Positions 33,663-41,495 of a stretch of DNA of 43,248 nt are shown here, in pieces (position 1 is the first letter of the stretch; each line of letters starts with the position of its first letter). This DNA is from an uncultured Clostridiaceae bacterium. GTDB taxonomy: Bacteria; Bacillota; Clostridia; TANB77; CAG-508. Made by a program: the position numbers and the translations under genes. Location: contig CAMOWC010000001.1 of the NCBI GenBank assembly GCA_946628065.1, positions 1 through 43,248 of the forward strand, written 5' to 3'. The notes beneath the pieces were generated by a model. The model saw only the letters and a list, made by a program, of their open reading frames with translations, was not told the DNA's origin and did not search any database.

Positions 33663-34439
33663 TTACTGACTATTTTTAATAAATTTTGCTTGTAATTTCA
33701 TGTCATCAACCGGAGTAATATGTGTTGATATGTAATCAATTATATCTTTTTCAGCTACTTTTTTTCGGAACAATAATTCATAAAACTCTTCATCATTTAT
33801 ATTCGTATTTTTTAAGCGACCTGAAGAGTAATACTCTTCAATGAGTTGTATAATTTTGTTCAATTCTGGTATTTCCTGATTATCTGGTATAATATCTAGC
33901 ACTTTTTCTTTTTTAGGAGATTTTTGCACTGAAATTGGATTATAAAAGCTTGTCATTAAAAATAAATTAATTCTACATTTTGGCTTTTCGGAGTGCCATC
34001 CATTAGAGCTATAAATATAATCGGAATATGGATAATGATAGTCTGTAATATGAATCATTTTATTAATCAATTCCGAAAAATCATCCATACTGGGTTCAAA
34101 TTTAAGGTTGTACTTCATTGAATAGTATGTTGGCAAAAAGCAATCAGTTGTTACCATATTGCTGTCATTAACATAAAGATGAAAGTAATTATTACCTAGG
34201 AATGAAGAAGAAATCGTAAATATAACTCCATCTGTTATATATTCTTTTCTAAAAATTACTTCTTCCGTGTTTTTATATACATATGGTTCCTTTGAAATAA
34301 TTTTCCAATCCCCATCTCCATACTTATTATTTAAATATTCAATAGCAACGCGATGCTTATCATTATTTGTATAAATAGTAATCGCAATAACAATAAATAT
34401 AGTCATTACCAAAACCAATACTATTTTTTTATTTTTCAT
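33663..34439 (-). CDS. Membrane-anchored protein of unknown function
   Basis: The ATG at 34439 follows AAAGGTGGA; 258 residues. It has one N-terminal membrane segment (KIVLVLVMTIFIVIAITIYT) and an extracytoplasmic region with KYGDGDWKIISKEPYVYK near the start, aromatic stretches (YFHLYVNDSN) and a C-terminal part rich in charged residues. I do not recognise the family. The first part resembles small extracellular domains common in clostridial single-pass proteins. It lies 51 bp after another protein of unknown function and may be co-expressed with it. Confidence 0.7.
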   Translation of the reverse strand: MKNKKIVLVLVMTIFIVIAITIYTNNDKHRVAIEYLNNKYGDGDWKIISKEPYVYKNTEEVIFRKEYITDGVIFTISSSFLGNNYFHLYVNDSNMVTTDCFLPTYYSMKYNLKFEPSMDDFSELINKMIHITDYHYPYSDYIYSSNGWHSEKPKCRINLFLMTSFYNPISVQKSPKKEKVLDIIPDNQEIPELNKIIQLIEEYYSSGRLKNTNINDEEFYELLFRKKVAEKDIIDYISTHITPVDDMKLQAKFIKNSQ

Positions 34440-34490
34440 ATATCCACCTTTATAATACAATTATATCCTTTAGTTCATAAAAGCTTATAT

Positions 34491-35048
34491 TTATTCGAGT
34501 CCATTTGGTATATTTTTTAATACACATTCAGATAGAGCGCTTGCTCGCACAAAATCTGTAGCATATGGTTGTTTATCATCAAGTAAATATACATTACACG
34601 TTGTATTTCCTAATAATCTTGATGGATTAAAGTTAAGTTCTGACGTCATAAATCTTTTGAGATTTTTATTTAAATCATGATACTCAATGTATAAATAATA
34701 ATTATAACTAGGAACAAGTGAAGCCAATAGGTGTCTGCCAGTGTAGGCTTTTATTTTTTTATCCCAGCCAATAATATTTCCTTCAACTTTTGTACCACTA
34801 CTTTTTATTGATTTAATTTCTTTAATCTCTTTATGATTAACAACATAGAAAACTAGGAAAGCAAAAGAGCAAAAAAACGGAGCAAATAAAAAAACTCCAA
34901 TAATCCCTACTACAAAGGATGACACATTAAAATTAGAATTTATAATTCCTGTAATTGCTGCAGTTGCAAGTAATATTAACATCATACAAAAGTAATATTT
35001 AAATATAACCATAAAATCTTCTGATTTATAACATAATTTCTTTTTCAT
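34491..35048 (-). CDS. Membrane protein of unknown function, DUF3592-like
   Basis: I use the second ATG (35048), which has AAGGAGG eight bases upstream; the first ATG lies too close to that site. The 185 residues hold two membrane helices (about 13-35 and 44-68), then a soluble part with GTKVEGNIIGWDKK, YYLYIEYHDLNKN and CNVYLLDDKQPYATDF. This spacing of beta-strands with 'V-x-G-x-I' and a late 'V-Y-x-D' recalls DUF3592 proteins. No function is known. It precedes the anchored protein at 34439 in the same direction. Confidence 0.6.
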   Translation of the reverse strand: MKKKLCYKSEDFMVIFKYYFCMMLILLATAAITGIINSNFNVSSFVVGIIGVFLFAPFFCSFAFLVFYVVNHKEIKEIKSIKSSGTKVEGNIIGWDKKIKAYTGRHLLASLVPSYNYYLYIEYHDLNKNLKRFMTSELNFNPSRLLGNTTCNVYLLDDKQPYATDFVRASALSECVLKNIPNGLE

Positions 35049-35191
35049 GGTCATTCCTCCTTATTCATATGGAACACGGATTTTGTGTAAGTTATTCCAT
35101 TTACAACATATTCTGAAATTGGTAACCTCATATAATTTGCTTCAATATTCGTTTGAAAAATTTTGCGTTTCTTCCATATTTACCTTAAATG

Positions 35192-36280
35192 TTAATGTTT
35201 TAAATTTTCATGTATATAATTAGCAATTATTTCTGAGCCACTGTTGCAGTCAGCTTTTAAAACATTTAGTAAACATTCATCAAGTTTTTTACTTTCGATA
35301 AAATCATTTAACATATTATATATTTTTTTCGGATCTTCACATTTAAAACCAAAGTTATTATCTGTTACATATTTATAATTATCATTTTCTTGGCCCATAA
35401 TGTGTCCTGTTACAACAATTGCTGTTCCGCTTCTCGCCCCTTCAAGTAACATGTTAGGACCAGCTTTAGCTAACAAAATATGTGCATTATCTAAAAACTC
35501 GTTCATGTTTTTTACGAAGCTATATATTTTTATGTCGTTTGATATTTCTCCTGCTTTTTGCATTTTCGTTAATGTATCATATAACTTTTCATCTCTTCCA
35601 CAAATAAAGTTTATAGAGGTATTTTTTAATTTTGAAACTTCCTTAAGATATTTAATATTTTTCTTCAACTTAACTGATGGATTAACTAATAAAATATTTA
35701 TTTTGTTCTCAATTTTTTTAGATGAAGCCCTTCTTTCTATATCGTCCCTTATTGGGAACCCTGAAACAAGTAATTTATCTTTGCTCATTCCTTTTGTTAT
35801 ATAATCTTTTTTGATTTCTTCTGTTGGTACAAACGTAAAATCTGCTTTTAAATCGAACCAAACTATAGGTGGATTAACAAGATCAATTACATCAACATAA
35901 AAAGGAATATTTAAGTTGTTTTCCTCTATAATACGAGAAACAGATTTAGTAAACATACTGTGAACTGTTATTATCAAATCTGGTTTATAGTCTTTTATCT
36001 CTTTTAATAGCCTCTTTTTTTCGTTTTTATATATTAAATAATGTAATACATTAGGGAATGCTTTTTGCCATAGATATCCAATATAATACAGCCTTGGAAA
36101 TCTTGTTGTTATAGGTATATAAGAATTTTCCAAGTTTTGTCCAAATTTGCCCATCATTTCAAAACTATCAATTTGCTTTATGTCGTAGCCAAAATTACGT
36201 AATTTGTTTTCTAATGCATTTGCTGCAGATTTATGACCTGTTCCAGTCCTTTCTGCAGTTAAAATCATTATTTTTTTCAT
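35192..36280 (-). CDS. MGDG synthase-like glycosyltransferase (GT28 family)
   Basis: The start is the ATG at 36280 after AAGGTGGT; 362 residues. The opening KIMILTAERTGTGHKSAANAL is the N-terminal signature of MGDG synthases and related diacylglycerol glucosyltransferases (G-x-G-H-x-x-A-A). PDLIITVHSMFT and PNMLLEGARSGTAIVVTG are the lipid-side and nucleotide-sugar binding motifs. It probably adds a sugar to diacylglycerol at the inner face of the membrane, making a glycolipid anchor or membrane lipid. Length is normal. It stands alone upstream of two membrane-protein genes. Confidence 0.9.
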   Translation of the reverse strand: MKKIMILTAERTGTGHKSAANALENKLRNFGYDIKQIDSFEMMGKFGQNLENSYIPITTRFPRLYYIGYLWQKAFPNVLHYLIYKNEKKRLLKEIKDYKPDLIITVHSMFTKSVSRIIEENNLNIPFYVDVIDLVNPPIVWFDLKADFTFVPTEEIKKDYITKGMSKDKLLVSGFPIRDDIERRASSKKIENKINILLVNPSVKLKKNIKYLKEVSKLKNTSINFICGRDEKLYDTLTKMQKAGEISNDIKIYSFVKNMNEFLDNAHILLAKAGPNMLLEGARSGTAIVVTGHIMGQENDNYKYVTDNNFGFKCEDPKKIYNMLNDFIESKKLDECLLNVLKADCNSGSEIIANYIHENLKH

Positions 36281-36502
36281 ATAAACTACCACCTTAAAAA
36301 AATATTAAAGTTTACATGTTATATACATTAAATATCATAATATTGCTATGTTTTCAATACAATTATTTATTTAATTATGCAACTGTCCAATTAAATATAT
36401 AATAATTTCTACTTTGTGTGAATATTATATCTGATTTTTTTAAAAAAATAAACCATAATATTTAAATAATTCAATATAAATTTTAGCTTTTAAGCATGAA
36501 AC
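36281..36502. other. AT-rich spacer between divergent genes
   Basis: This separates the reverse glycosyltransferase gene from the promoter of the + strand SH3-protein gene. It is poor in G+C and holds no recognisable gene or structure; the glycosyltransferase promoter must lie in it. Confidence 0.4.
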
Positions 36503-36531
36503 TTGCATTTTATGTACACTAGTGTTATAAT
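36503..36531 (+). promoter_or_regulatory. SigA-type promoter of the SH3-protein gene
   Basis: TTGCAT at 36503-36508 and TATAAT at 36526-36531 are 17 bp apart. The ~58-nt leader after it has a small hairpin GCTTC/GAAGC and a CTGT...ACAG pairing before AAAGGAGG. Confidence 0.8.
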
Positions 36532-36595
36532 ATTGTATAACAGCTTCAAATGAAGCCTGTAAAGTTCCGCGAGACAGTACAAAGGAGGTATTGCT

Positions 36596-37300
36596 ATGAA
36601 GCGGATTCTTGTTGTCCTGGTAACCCTGGCCATGTTGGCCACGACCTGTTTCACTGTGGCATTTGCCGATGACTACGACATGTATCTGTATGGATACAAT
36701 CGCACTGGAGTCTGCATCTGCACTCAGTGCACCTTGAGGGCTACGCCTTCAACCAATGGAACGTCAGTAGGCCGTCTCCGCAATGGAGAAACCTGCTACA
36801 TCGTGGGCCAGTACGGAAACGATTGGTTCATGGTGGGTCTTGGCGACGGTAGCTATGGATTTGTCAAAGCCGGATTGGTTAAGGCAGATCCCATGTGGAT
36901 CGTTCTGACAAAATACACCTATCTGTATGCCACTCCGTGGGATACAGGTGACTTTGGCGGACTTCGAAACGGCGAACAGTCTGGCAGAGCCATGCTGGTA
37001 CTTGGCCAGAGGGGATCCTACTACGCAGTGCAGTGCAGAGAAGGTACCGCAGGTACCAGCTTTGTACATACGTGGGATGTCGGAAGCTACTCAAATGGCG
37101 CAAACCTTTATGTTTGTGCTGAGCAGGTTGACCTTCTTGACAGTCCTTCCGGAACAAAAGTGACTACTGCTGATAGATTTACCATTGTAACTGTCGACAG
37201 TATGTCTGGCGACTACTACCATGTGGTCGTAAACGCTGGTACAGCTGAAGAGACATCTGGTTGGGTGTTATCTCGATTCATCCATCCTGTCATCAACTAA
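36596..37300 (+). CDS. Secreted protein with bacterial SH3 domains, G+C-rich
   Basis: The protein (234 residues) has a signal peptide (residues 3-24, ending VAFA-DD). After it come SH3b-type repeats: CTLRATPSTNGTSVGRLRNG with DWFMVGLGDGSYGFVKAG, and YLYATPWDTGDFGGLRNG, and a third VDLLDSPSGTKVTTAD with TSGWVLSRFI. Such domains bind cell-wall peptides or act as scaffolds outside the cell. Its base composition is unlike the neighbours: the first 60 bases are 57% G+C against about 30% around it. AAAGGAGG is the RBS. With its own promoter and terminator it looks like an imported single-gene cassette. No catalytic domain is present. Confidence 0.85.
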   Translation: MKRILVVLVTLAMLATTCFTVAFADDYDMYLYGYNRTGVCICTQCTLRATPSTNGTSVGRLRNGETCYIVGQYGNDWFMVGLGDGSYGFVKAGLVKADPMWIVLTKYTYLYATPWDTGDFGGLRNGEQSGRAMLVLGQRGSYYAVQCREGTAGTSFVHTWDVGSYSNGANLYVCAEQVDLLDSPSGTKVTTADRFTIVTVDSMSGDYYHVVVNAGTAEETSGWVLSRFIHPVIN

Positions 37301-37309
37301 ACCAGTACT

Positions 37310-37351
37310 GGCTACCGCACCGTAAAAAGTGCGGTAGCCTCTTTTTTTTTT
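37310..37351 (+). terminator. Rho-independent terminator of the SH3-protein gene
   Basis: GGCTACCGCAC pairs perfectly with GTGCGGTAGCC around an 8-nt loop and is followed by CT and ten T residues. Confidence 0.92.
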
Positions 37352-37419
37352 ATAAAAATATTTCATAGTTATTTTATTTGTGATACAATGTAAAAAAATT
37401 ATAAAGGATGGTTTTACAT

Positions 37420-38430
37420 ATGATTCCTAGAGATCAAAATCCTGATTTCTTAAATGAATTCTTGGACTATTCATCAGTTACTTTAAATAAATCTGTAAAT
37501 TCAATAAAAGAATATAATTATGACATTGCCCTATTCTTGAAATTTATTAAGTATCACTTTGGAATGATTCCTGTTAATGAAATTGAAGAAATAAAAGCAA
37601 TTACTATTGATGATTTAACATTATCAACGATAGAAAAAATATCACTAGCTGATATACAAGCTTTTTTGGCATATCTTAAAAATACATATAATAGCAAACC
37701 TGCAACACTAGCCAGAAAGGCTTCAACTATACGTATTTTCTTCAAATACTTGTGTAACAAATCTAAAAAAATATCATCTAATCCAGCTCAAGAGCTAGAA
37801 AATCCAAAGCTTGATAAAAGATTGCCTAAATATTTGACCCTTGAACAAAGTGAAAGGCTATTAGAAGTATCACAAACCTCATCTAGTTCTCATGGAAATC
37901 ATGATAATCATGAACGTAATTTTGCTATTATAACTTTGTTTTTAAATTGCGGAATGCGTTTATCAGAACTTGTTTCTATTAATTTAAATGATATTAATTA
38001 TTTTGATAGCAAGTTAAATGTTATAGGTAAAGGAAATAAAGAACGCACTATTTATTTAAACAATGCATGTATTGATGCTATAAAAAAATATATTGAAGTA
38101 AGACCTCGCGAAGGTGTAAAAGCTGATTCAAGAAATGCTCTATTTTTAAGTGAACGAAGAGAAAGAATTAGTAACCGTGCAGTTCAATATATCGTTAAAG
38201 AAGAATTAAAGCTTTCAGGTATAGATCCAAACAAATACTCTGTACACAAATTAAGGCATACAGCTGCTACTCTTATGTATAAATATGGCAATGTTGATAT
38301 TCGTGCTCTACAAGAATTGCTGGGACATGAAAGTATTGCAACTACTGAAATATATACACATGTTGATAATGAACAAGTTCGATCAGCTGTAGAAAGGAAT
38401 CCATTAAATAACAAAAAACAAGTAGATTAA
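37420..38430 (+). CDS. Tyrosine recombinase (XerC/XerD-type)
   Basis: The ATG at 37420 has AAAGGATGG upstream; 336 residues. The N-terminal core-binding domain (SVTLNKSVNSIKEYNYDIALFL) is followed by the catalytic domain with all conserved residues: Arg in CGMRLSELVSI, Lys in VIGKGNKER, H-x-x-R in VHKLRHTAATLM, His in LLGHESIATT and Tyr in EIYTH. It should cut and rejoin DNA at a specific site. It may be the chromosome-dimer recombinase or an integrase. The codon use is like the AT-rich host, and the pairing with a convergent YneA-like gene is common in Clostridia, which favours a chromosomal role. Confidence 0.92.
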   Translation: MIPRDQNPDFLNEFLDYSSVTLNKSVNSIKEYNYDIALFLKFIKYHFGMIPVNEIEEIKAITIDDLTLSTIEKISLADIQAFLAYLKNTYNSKPATLARKASTIRIFFKYLCNKSKKISSNPAQELENPKLDKRLPKYLTLEQSERLLEVSQTSSSSHGNHDNHERNFAIITLFLNCGMRLSELVSINLNDINYFDSKLNVIGKGNKERTIYLNNACIDAIKKYIEVRPREGVKADSRNALFLSERRERISNRAVQYIVKEELKLSGIDPNKYSVHKLRHTAATLMYKYGNVDIRALQELLGHESIATTEIYTHVDNEQVRSAVERNPLNNKKQVD

Positions 38431-38450
38431 TTATTACTAATCTACTTGTT
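38417..38450. terminator. Bidirectional terminator between recombinase and LysM genes
   Basis: AACAAGTAGATTA and TAATCTACTTGTT are exact complements 8 bases apart. On the - strand a T-rich run follows, on the + strand CTTTCTCT. It serves both convergent genes. Confidence 0.8.
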
Positions 38451-38472
38451 CTTTCTCTACACACCCCTATTT

Positions 38473-38784
38473 TTACAAGCATGGTATTGTTAATTCTTGC
38501 CCAGGAAAAAGATTACTTGATGATAAATTATTTATTTCTTTAATATCTTTTATAATAAATCTTATATCTTTATTTAAATAATAGTCATTATTGGCAAGCT
38601 CTACTTCTGCTATTTCCCAAAGAGTTTCTCCAGAAGACACATAAATCGTTTTTAAACTTGTTTCCACATGTGATAGTGTAATTTTATTTCCCATTACCGA
38701 AATAAGCCCTAAAGTTAAAATAATGATAATAAACATACTAAAAATAATTTTATTAAAAGTTTTTTTAAATTTTTTATTTTTCAT
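38473..38784 (-). CDS. YneA-like LysM protein, SOS-controlled
   Basis: The ATG at 38784 follows ATGGAGGTAT; 103 residues. It has one membrane segment (about 13-34) and then a LysM domain: IYVSSGETLWEIAEVELAN, then FIIKDIKEINNLSSSNLFPGQELTIP. This is the layout of YneA, the SOS-induced inhibitor of cell division in Bacillus, which acts outside the membrane. The promoter upstream is a near-perfect consensus with a LexA box in its spacer, so it should be repressed by LexA and released on DNA damage. The convergent recombinase gene shares its terminator. Confidence 0.85.
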   Translation of the reverse strand: MKNKKFKKTFNKIIFSMFIIIILTLGLISVMGNKITLSHVETSLKTIYVSSGETLWEIAEVELANNDYYLNKDIRFIIKDIKEINNLSSSNLFPGQELTIPCL

Positions 38785-38805
38785 AATAATATACCTCCAT
38801 ATTTG

Positions 38806-38860
38806 CGAACACATTTTCGTTTTATGAAGCTATTATATGCGAACAAAGGTTCCTTGTCAA
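38806..38860 (-). promoter_or_regulatory. SOS promoter with two LexA boxes
   Basis: On the - strand TTGACA (38860-38855), a 17-bp spacer and TATAAT (38837-38832) form a consensus promoter. A LexA box with core GAAC-AAAG-GTTC (38840-38853) fills the spacer. A second, weaker box (CGAACACATTTTCG, 38806-38819) lies just after the start site. The family consensus is CGAAC-N4-GTTCG, and their centres are 34 bp apart. Confidence 0.88.
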
Positions 38861-38901
38861 TACTTTTTTTAAAAAAATTAAAAAAATTTGTTTGCATATA
38901 A

Positions 38902-38940
38902 AAACAGCTATTTATAAGCATATGCTTTAAATAGCTGTTT
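38902..38940 (-). terminator. Hairpin past the anti-sigma-like gene
   Basis: AAACAGCTATTT pairs with AAATAGCTGTTT, with inner AAGCATATGCTT pairing. It lies 18 bp past the reverse gene's stop; on the - strand it is followed by a T-rich run. Confidence 0.75.
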
Positions 38941-38957
38941 GCTTTAATTTGCTTGCC

Positions 38958-40106
38958 CTAGCTATTCCTTTTTAACTTTATCACAACATCTTTACTTCCC
39001 TCCATTGTGTACATTGTAAAATGTATAGTAAGAGTTTCTGTTGCATCATATTGTGTTAAAGAGAACGTTTCTTTGTAATGCAATGTTCCATCGGGATTGT
39101 ATATCATTATTGAATTACTTGAATGGGCTTCTTCTTTATAATATTTATTTCCATCATTGTCTTTTATATGCACATCTTCTATAACTTTATGCTTTGAATT
39201 TAGTCCCCATTCAAAGAAATTTTTATCTTTTTTATTAGTATTATCATTATAGACTAATTCAAGTATACTGCATGTATTATATACTTCAAATTTCACGCTA
39301 TCTATATTAGGCTCGCTACATTCTGTAACTACATAAATTTGCGTTTCTCTTTCTGAAAATTTAGAAGGAAGGTCTATGGTCGCTTCCCAATTATCTTTTA
39401 TAGATTTTTCTTTGCCGTTAATAAATCTTAATTTTAATGCGTTGATTTTAATATGTAGTTGTTTAGATTTTGGTAATTTAGACATAGCATATATATTATA
39501 ATTTAGTTTCATAGAGTTGCTTTCAATGTCTTGATATGCTATGCTTCCATTACACACGTCATTAATATATCTATTGTTATAGTCAGTATAGTTTTGTTTT
39601 ATATTATTTGGCAAACAATATTTATCAAATAATGTTTTACTATTACAATATAGTATGTTGTTTGCATCATCGAATATGATAGCCTCGTCTATATATACAT
39701 CTGTTATTTCTAAAACATCATATAGTTTGCCAAAAGAAATATTAATATCAAAATTTATATTTTTTTGATCCATAACCATATTTATTATTTTTATACTCAT
39801 TTCTGAAGTTGTATCTAATTCCTTATCTATCTCTTCAATATATCCGCTTTCAATTGCTCTATCTATGCCTTCGCTGTTATTAAAAAATCTTAGGATTAAT
39901 TTTTCAATTTGCTTAGCATATGCAATACCACTTATTAGAGTCAATCCAGCAATTATAGCAATTATAAATCTAGATATGTTAAAAGCTTTCTTAGAATTAT
40001 CCCTATACAAGGCATTAAAAATTGTCTCTGTATATGAGTCATGCTCATATATTTGTGCATTTAAGACTGAGTATATTCTTTTATCTTCTTCATCAATTAT
40101 GTTCAT
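38958..40106 (-). CDS. Anti-sigma-factor-like membrane protein (DUF4179-type)
   Basis: The product (382 residues) has a ~45-residue cytoplasmic N-terminus, one membrane helix (ISRFIIAIIAGLTLISGIAYA) and a large extracytoplasmic part of about 315 residues. That part contains SFGKLYDVLEITDVYIDEA and WEATIDLPSKFSERETQIYV. The layout is that of DUF4179-type partners of ECF sigma factors in Clostridia. The start overlaps the sigma-factor stop by 4 bp, with AAGGAGG seven bases upstream, so they are coupled. It probably holds the sigma factor at the membrane until an outside signal arrives. The signal is unknown. Confidence 0.82.
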   Translation of the reverse strand: MNIIDEEDKRIYSVLNAQIYEHDSYTETIFNALYRDNSKKAFNISRFIIAIIAGLTLISGIAYAKQIEKLILRFFNNSEGIDRAIESGYIEEIDKELDTTSEMSIKIINMVMDQKNINFDINISFGKLYDVLEITDVYIDEAIIFDDANNILYCNSKTLFDKYCLPNNIKQNYTDYNNRYINDVCNGSIAYQDIESNSMKLNYNIYAMSKLPKSKQLHIKINALKLRFINGKEKSIKDNWEATIDLPSKFSERETQIYVVTECSEPNIDSVKFEVYNTCSILELVYNDNTNKKDKNFFEWGLNSKHKVIEDVHIKDNDGNKYYKEEAHSSNSIMIYNPDGTLHYKETFSLTQYDATETLTIHFTMYTMEGSKDVVIKLKRNS

Positions 40107-40621
40107 ATGCTTTCCTCCTTATAATTATTTTTGATTTTAATTTTAGCTCTAGCCAATTTTGTTTTAACGGTGTTTTCATTTATATTCAAAATTTGACTAA
40201 TTTCCTTTGATGTGTAACATTCCAAATAATATAAAGTTACTATGATTCTTTCTTCATAGTTTAAGCATTTTATTAAAAGATAAAAATCTATATCACTTTC
40301 ACTTAAGTGTTCACATTCACGATCCAAATAATTATTAATGTCATCTTCAAAAGTGACTTCTTTCATTTTCTTTTTTCTGTATATTCTATTACATTTGTTA
40401 ATTAATATTTTAATTATCCATGGTTTAAATGATTCTATTTTCTTTAGTTTTCTAATATTATTAAATGCTTCTATCATTGTTTCTTGAATTGCATCATCTA
40501 TATCGTCATTACTTACAAGTCTCATTTTAGCAATTTTATATAAGTCATGTTTTAGCATTAATATTAGGTCAGTAAACGCTTGCACATCACCATGCTGCGC
40601 TTTTAATACTAATTCTTCCAT
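40103..40621 (-). CDS. ECF-type sigma-70 family factor
   Basis: The protein (172 residues) has the two domains of ECF sigma factors. Region 2 is MLKHDLYKIAKMRL with DDIDDAIQETMIEAFNNI and the -10-binding KPWIIKILINKCNR. Region 4 is LNYEERIIVTLYYLECYTSK then EISQILNINENTVKTKLARA. It should guide RNA polymerase to a small set of genes. It is followed by its membrane partner with a 4-bp overlap. A sequence of 246 bp separates it from the divergent secreted-protein gene at 40868; a link between them is possible but unproven. Confidence 0.9.
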   Translation of the reverse strand: MEELVLKAQHGDVQAFTDLILMLKHDLYKIAKMRLVSNDDIDDAIQETMIEAFNNIRKLKKIESFKPWIIKILINKCNRIYRKKKMKEVTFEDDINNYLDRECEHLSESDIDFYLLIKCLNYEERIIVTLYYLECYTSKEISQILNINENTVKTKLARAKIKIKNNYKEESI

Positions 40622-40713
40622 TTTTTACTCCTTATTAATTCTATGAATTGCAGTATTATGGCTTTAAGTAAGATTTTTCTGCAAATTAATAATTACCTTT
40701 TTTTACCTAATTA

Positions 40714-40742
40714 TTTACATATTTATTAATTTAAGATATTAT
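40714..40742 (+). promoter_or_regulatory. Promoter of the second G+C-rich gene
   Basis: TTTACA (40714-40719) and TATTAT (40737-40742) are 17 bp apart. A leader of about 120 nt follows, with a hairpin ATTAAAGCC/GGCTTTAAT (about 40768-40819). Confidence 0.65.
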
Positions 40743-40825
40743 ACGAACCATACCAGTTGCAAATGATTAAAGCCATGTTGGGTAGGAGCGTAAGTTCCAA
40801 ATCTAATGTGGCTTTAATTGTTTTC

Positions 40826-40841
40826 AAAAGCTAGAGAGAGC
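40826..40841. repeat. 16-bp inverted repeat, left arm
   Basis: CAAAAGCTAGAGAGAG is the exact reverse complement of the sequence at 41423-41438. The two arms enclose the G+C-rich secreted-protein gene. Confidence 0.85.
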
Positions 40842-40867
40842 TGTGATGTCTGAAAGGAGAATGAATA

Positions 40868-41344
40868 ATGAAACTTCGGAAATCGATTCTTTCGCTTGCT
40901 CTCATGGTCATGCTTCTGATATGCCCTATCACGAAAGGTCTTGCCTCTGGTTTTGAGACATTTCCTCTTGGTTCCTGGTATATGGTAGGCTCTTTTTCGT
41001 TTACCAATTACAACATCACAGAAGTAAAAACTGTAGAGGGGCGCTATTTAACAATGGTGGTGGACTTCTACAAACCTACATGGGATGCTGGAGTTGGCGA
41101 AGTAAAGCTTACCATGGATATAAGAGATGCATACACAGGTTCATCAATAACTGGTCAGTTTGTTGTCGGATCAACATCTGGTACAACTATCATTTCTGTC
41201 CCAATTTACAACATTGATTTGGGATATTCTGGCAGAAAAGTTCAGATTTGGTTCGACGCAAGTTCCGTCGGAGCATCCAATGGCAACTTCCGCTCTCTTA
41301 CCATCGACTACTATAGAGTATATACGTCAAACAGTCCCGTATAA
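40868..41344 (+). CDS. Secreted protein of unknown function, G+C-richer than its surroundings
   Basis: The protein (158 residues) has a signal peptide (residues 5-27, ending GLASG) and then a beta-rich domain with SWYMVGSFSFTNYNITEVKT, DAYTGSSITGQFVV, GRKVQIWFDASS and a tail SLTIDYYRVYTSN. The pattern of aromatic and Gly/Ser/Thr residues suggests a small jelly-roll-like or carbohydrate-binding fold, but I do not recognise the family. AAAGGAG is the RBS. One row (40921-40980) is about 47% G+C, against about 30% in the flanks. It is bounded by 16-bp inverted repeats and has its own promoter and terminator, as does the SH3 gene at 36596. Confidence 0.75.
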   Translation: MKLRKSILSLALMVMLLICPITKGLASGFETFPLGSWYMVGSFSFTNYNITEVKTVEGRYLTMVVDFYKPTWDAGVGEVKLTMDIRDAYTGSSITGQFVVGSTSGTTIISVPIYNIDLGYSGRKVQIWFDASSVGASNGNFRSLTIDYYRVYTSNSPV

Positions 41345-41422
41345 CCCTACTTAGCAGAAGATAGTATGGTCCGGAAGAAAAAGCCACAGCCTAAATCGCA
41401 TAGCAACTAGAACCTAAAATCA

Positions 41423-41438
41423 CTCTCTCTAGCTTTTG
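41423..41438. repeat. 16-bp inverted repeat, right arm
   Basis: CTCTCTCTAGCTTTTG pairs with the arm at 40826 and lies directly against the terminator hairpin. In the transcript the two arms could pair and close the whole gene into a loop. Confidence 0.85.
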
Positions 41439-41473
41439 CTGCTCTCTCCAGCCTTGGAGGGAGCAGTTTTTTT
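41439..41473 (+). terminator. Rho-independent terminator
   Basis: CTGCTCTCTCCA pairs with TGGAGGGAGCAG (one wobble) around a 4-nt loop and is followed by seven T residues. Confidence 0.9.
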
Positions 41474-41495
41474 ATTGCTTGTATAAAAATATGTT

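Noticed and set aside
36764-37163. Three overlapping open frames of 78-101 codons within the SH3-protein gene.
   Set aside because: They arise from the higher G+C of that gene. The frame with the signal peptide and SH3 motifs is clearly the coding one.
36503-41473. An integron: a tyrosine recombinase next to single-gene cassettes.
   Set aside because: Each cassette has its own promoter and terminator, there is no attC-like site shared by both, and the recombinase lacks the extra integron-integrase insertion as far as I can see. The recombinase and LysM gene fit a chromosomal arrangement.
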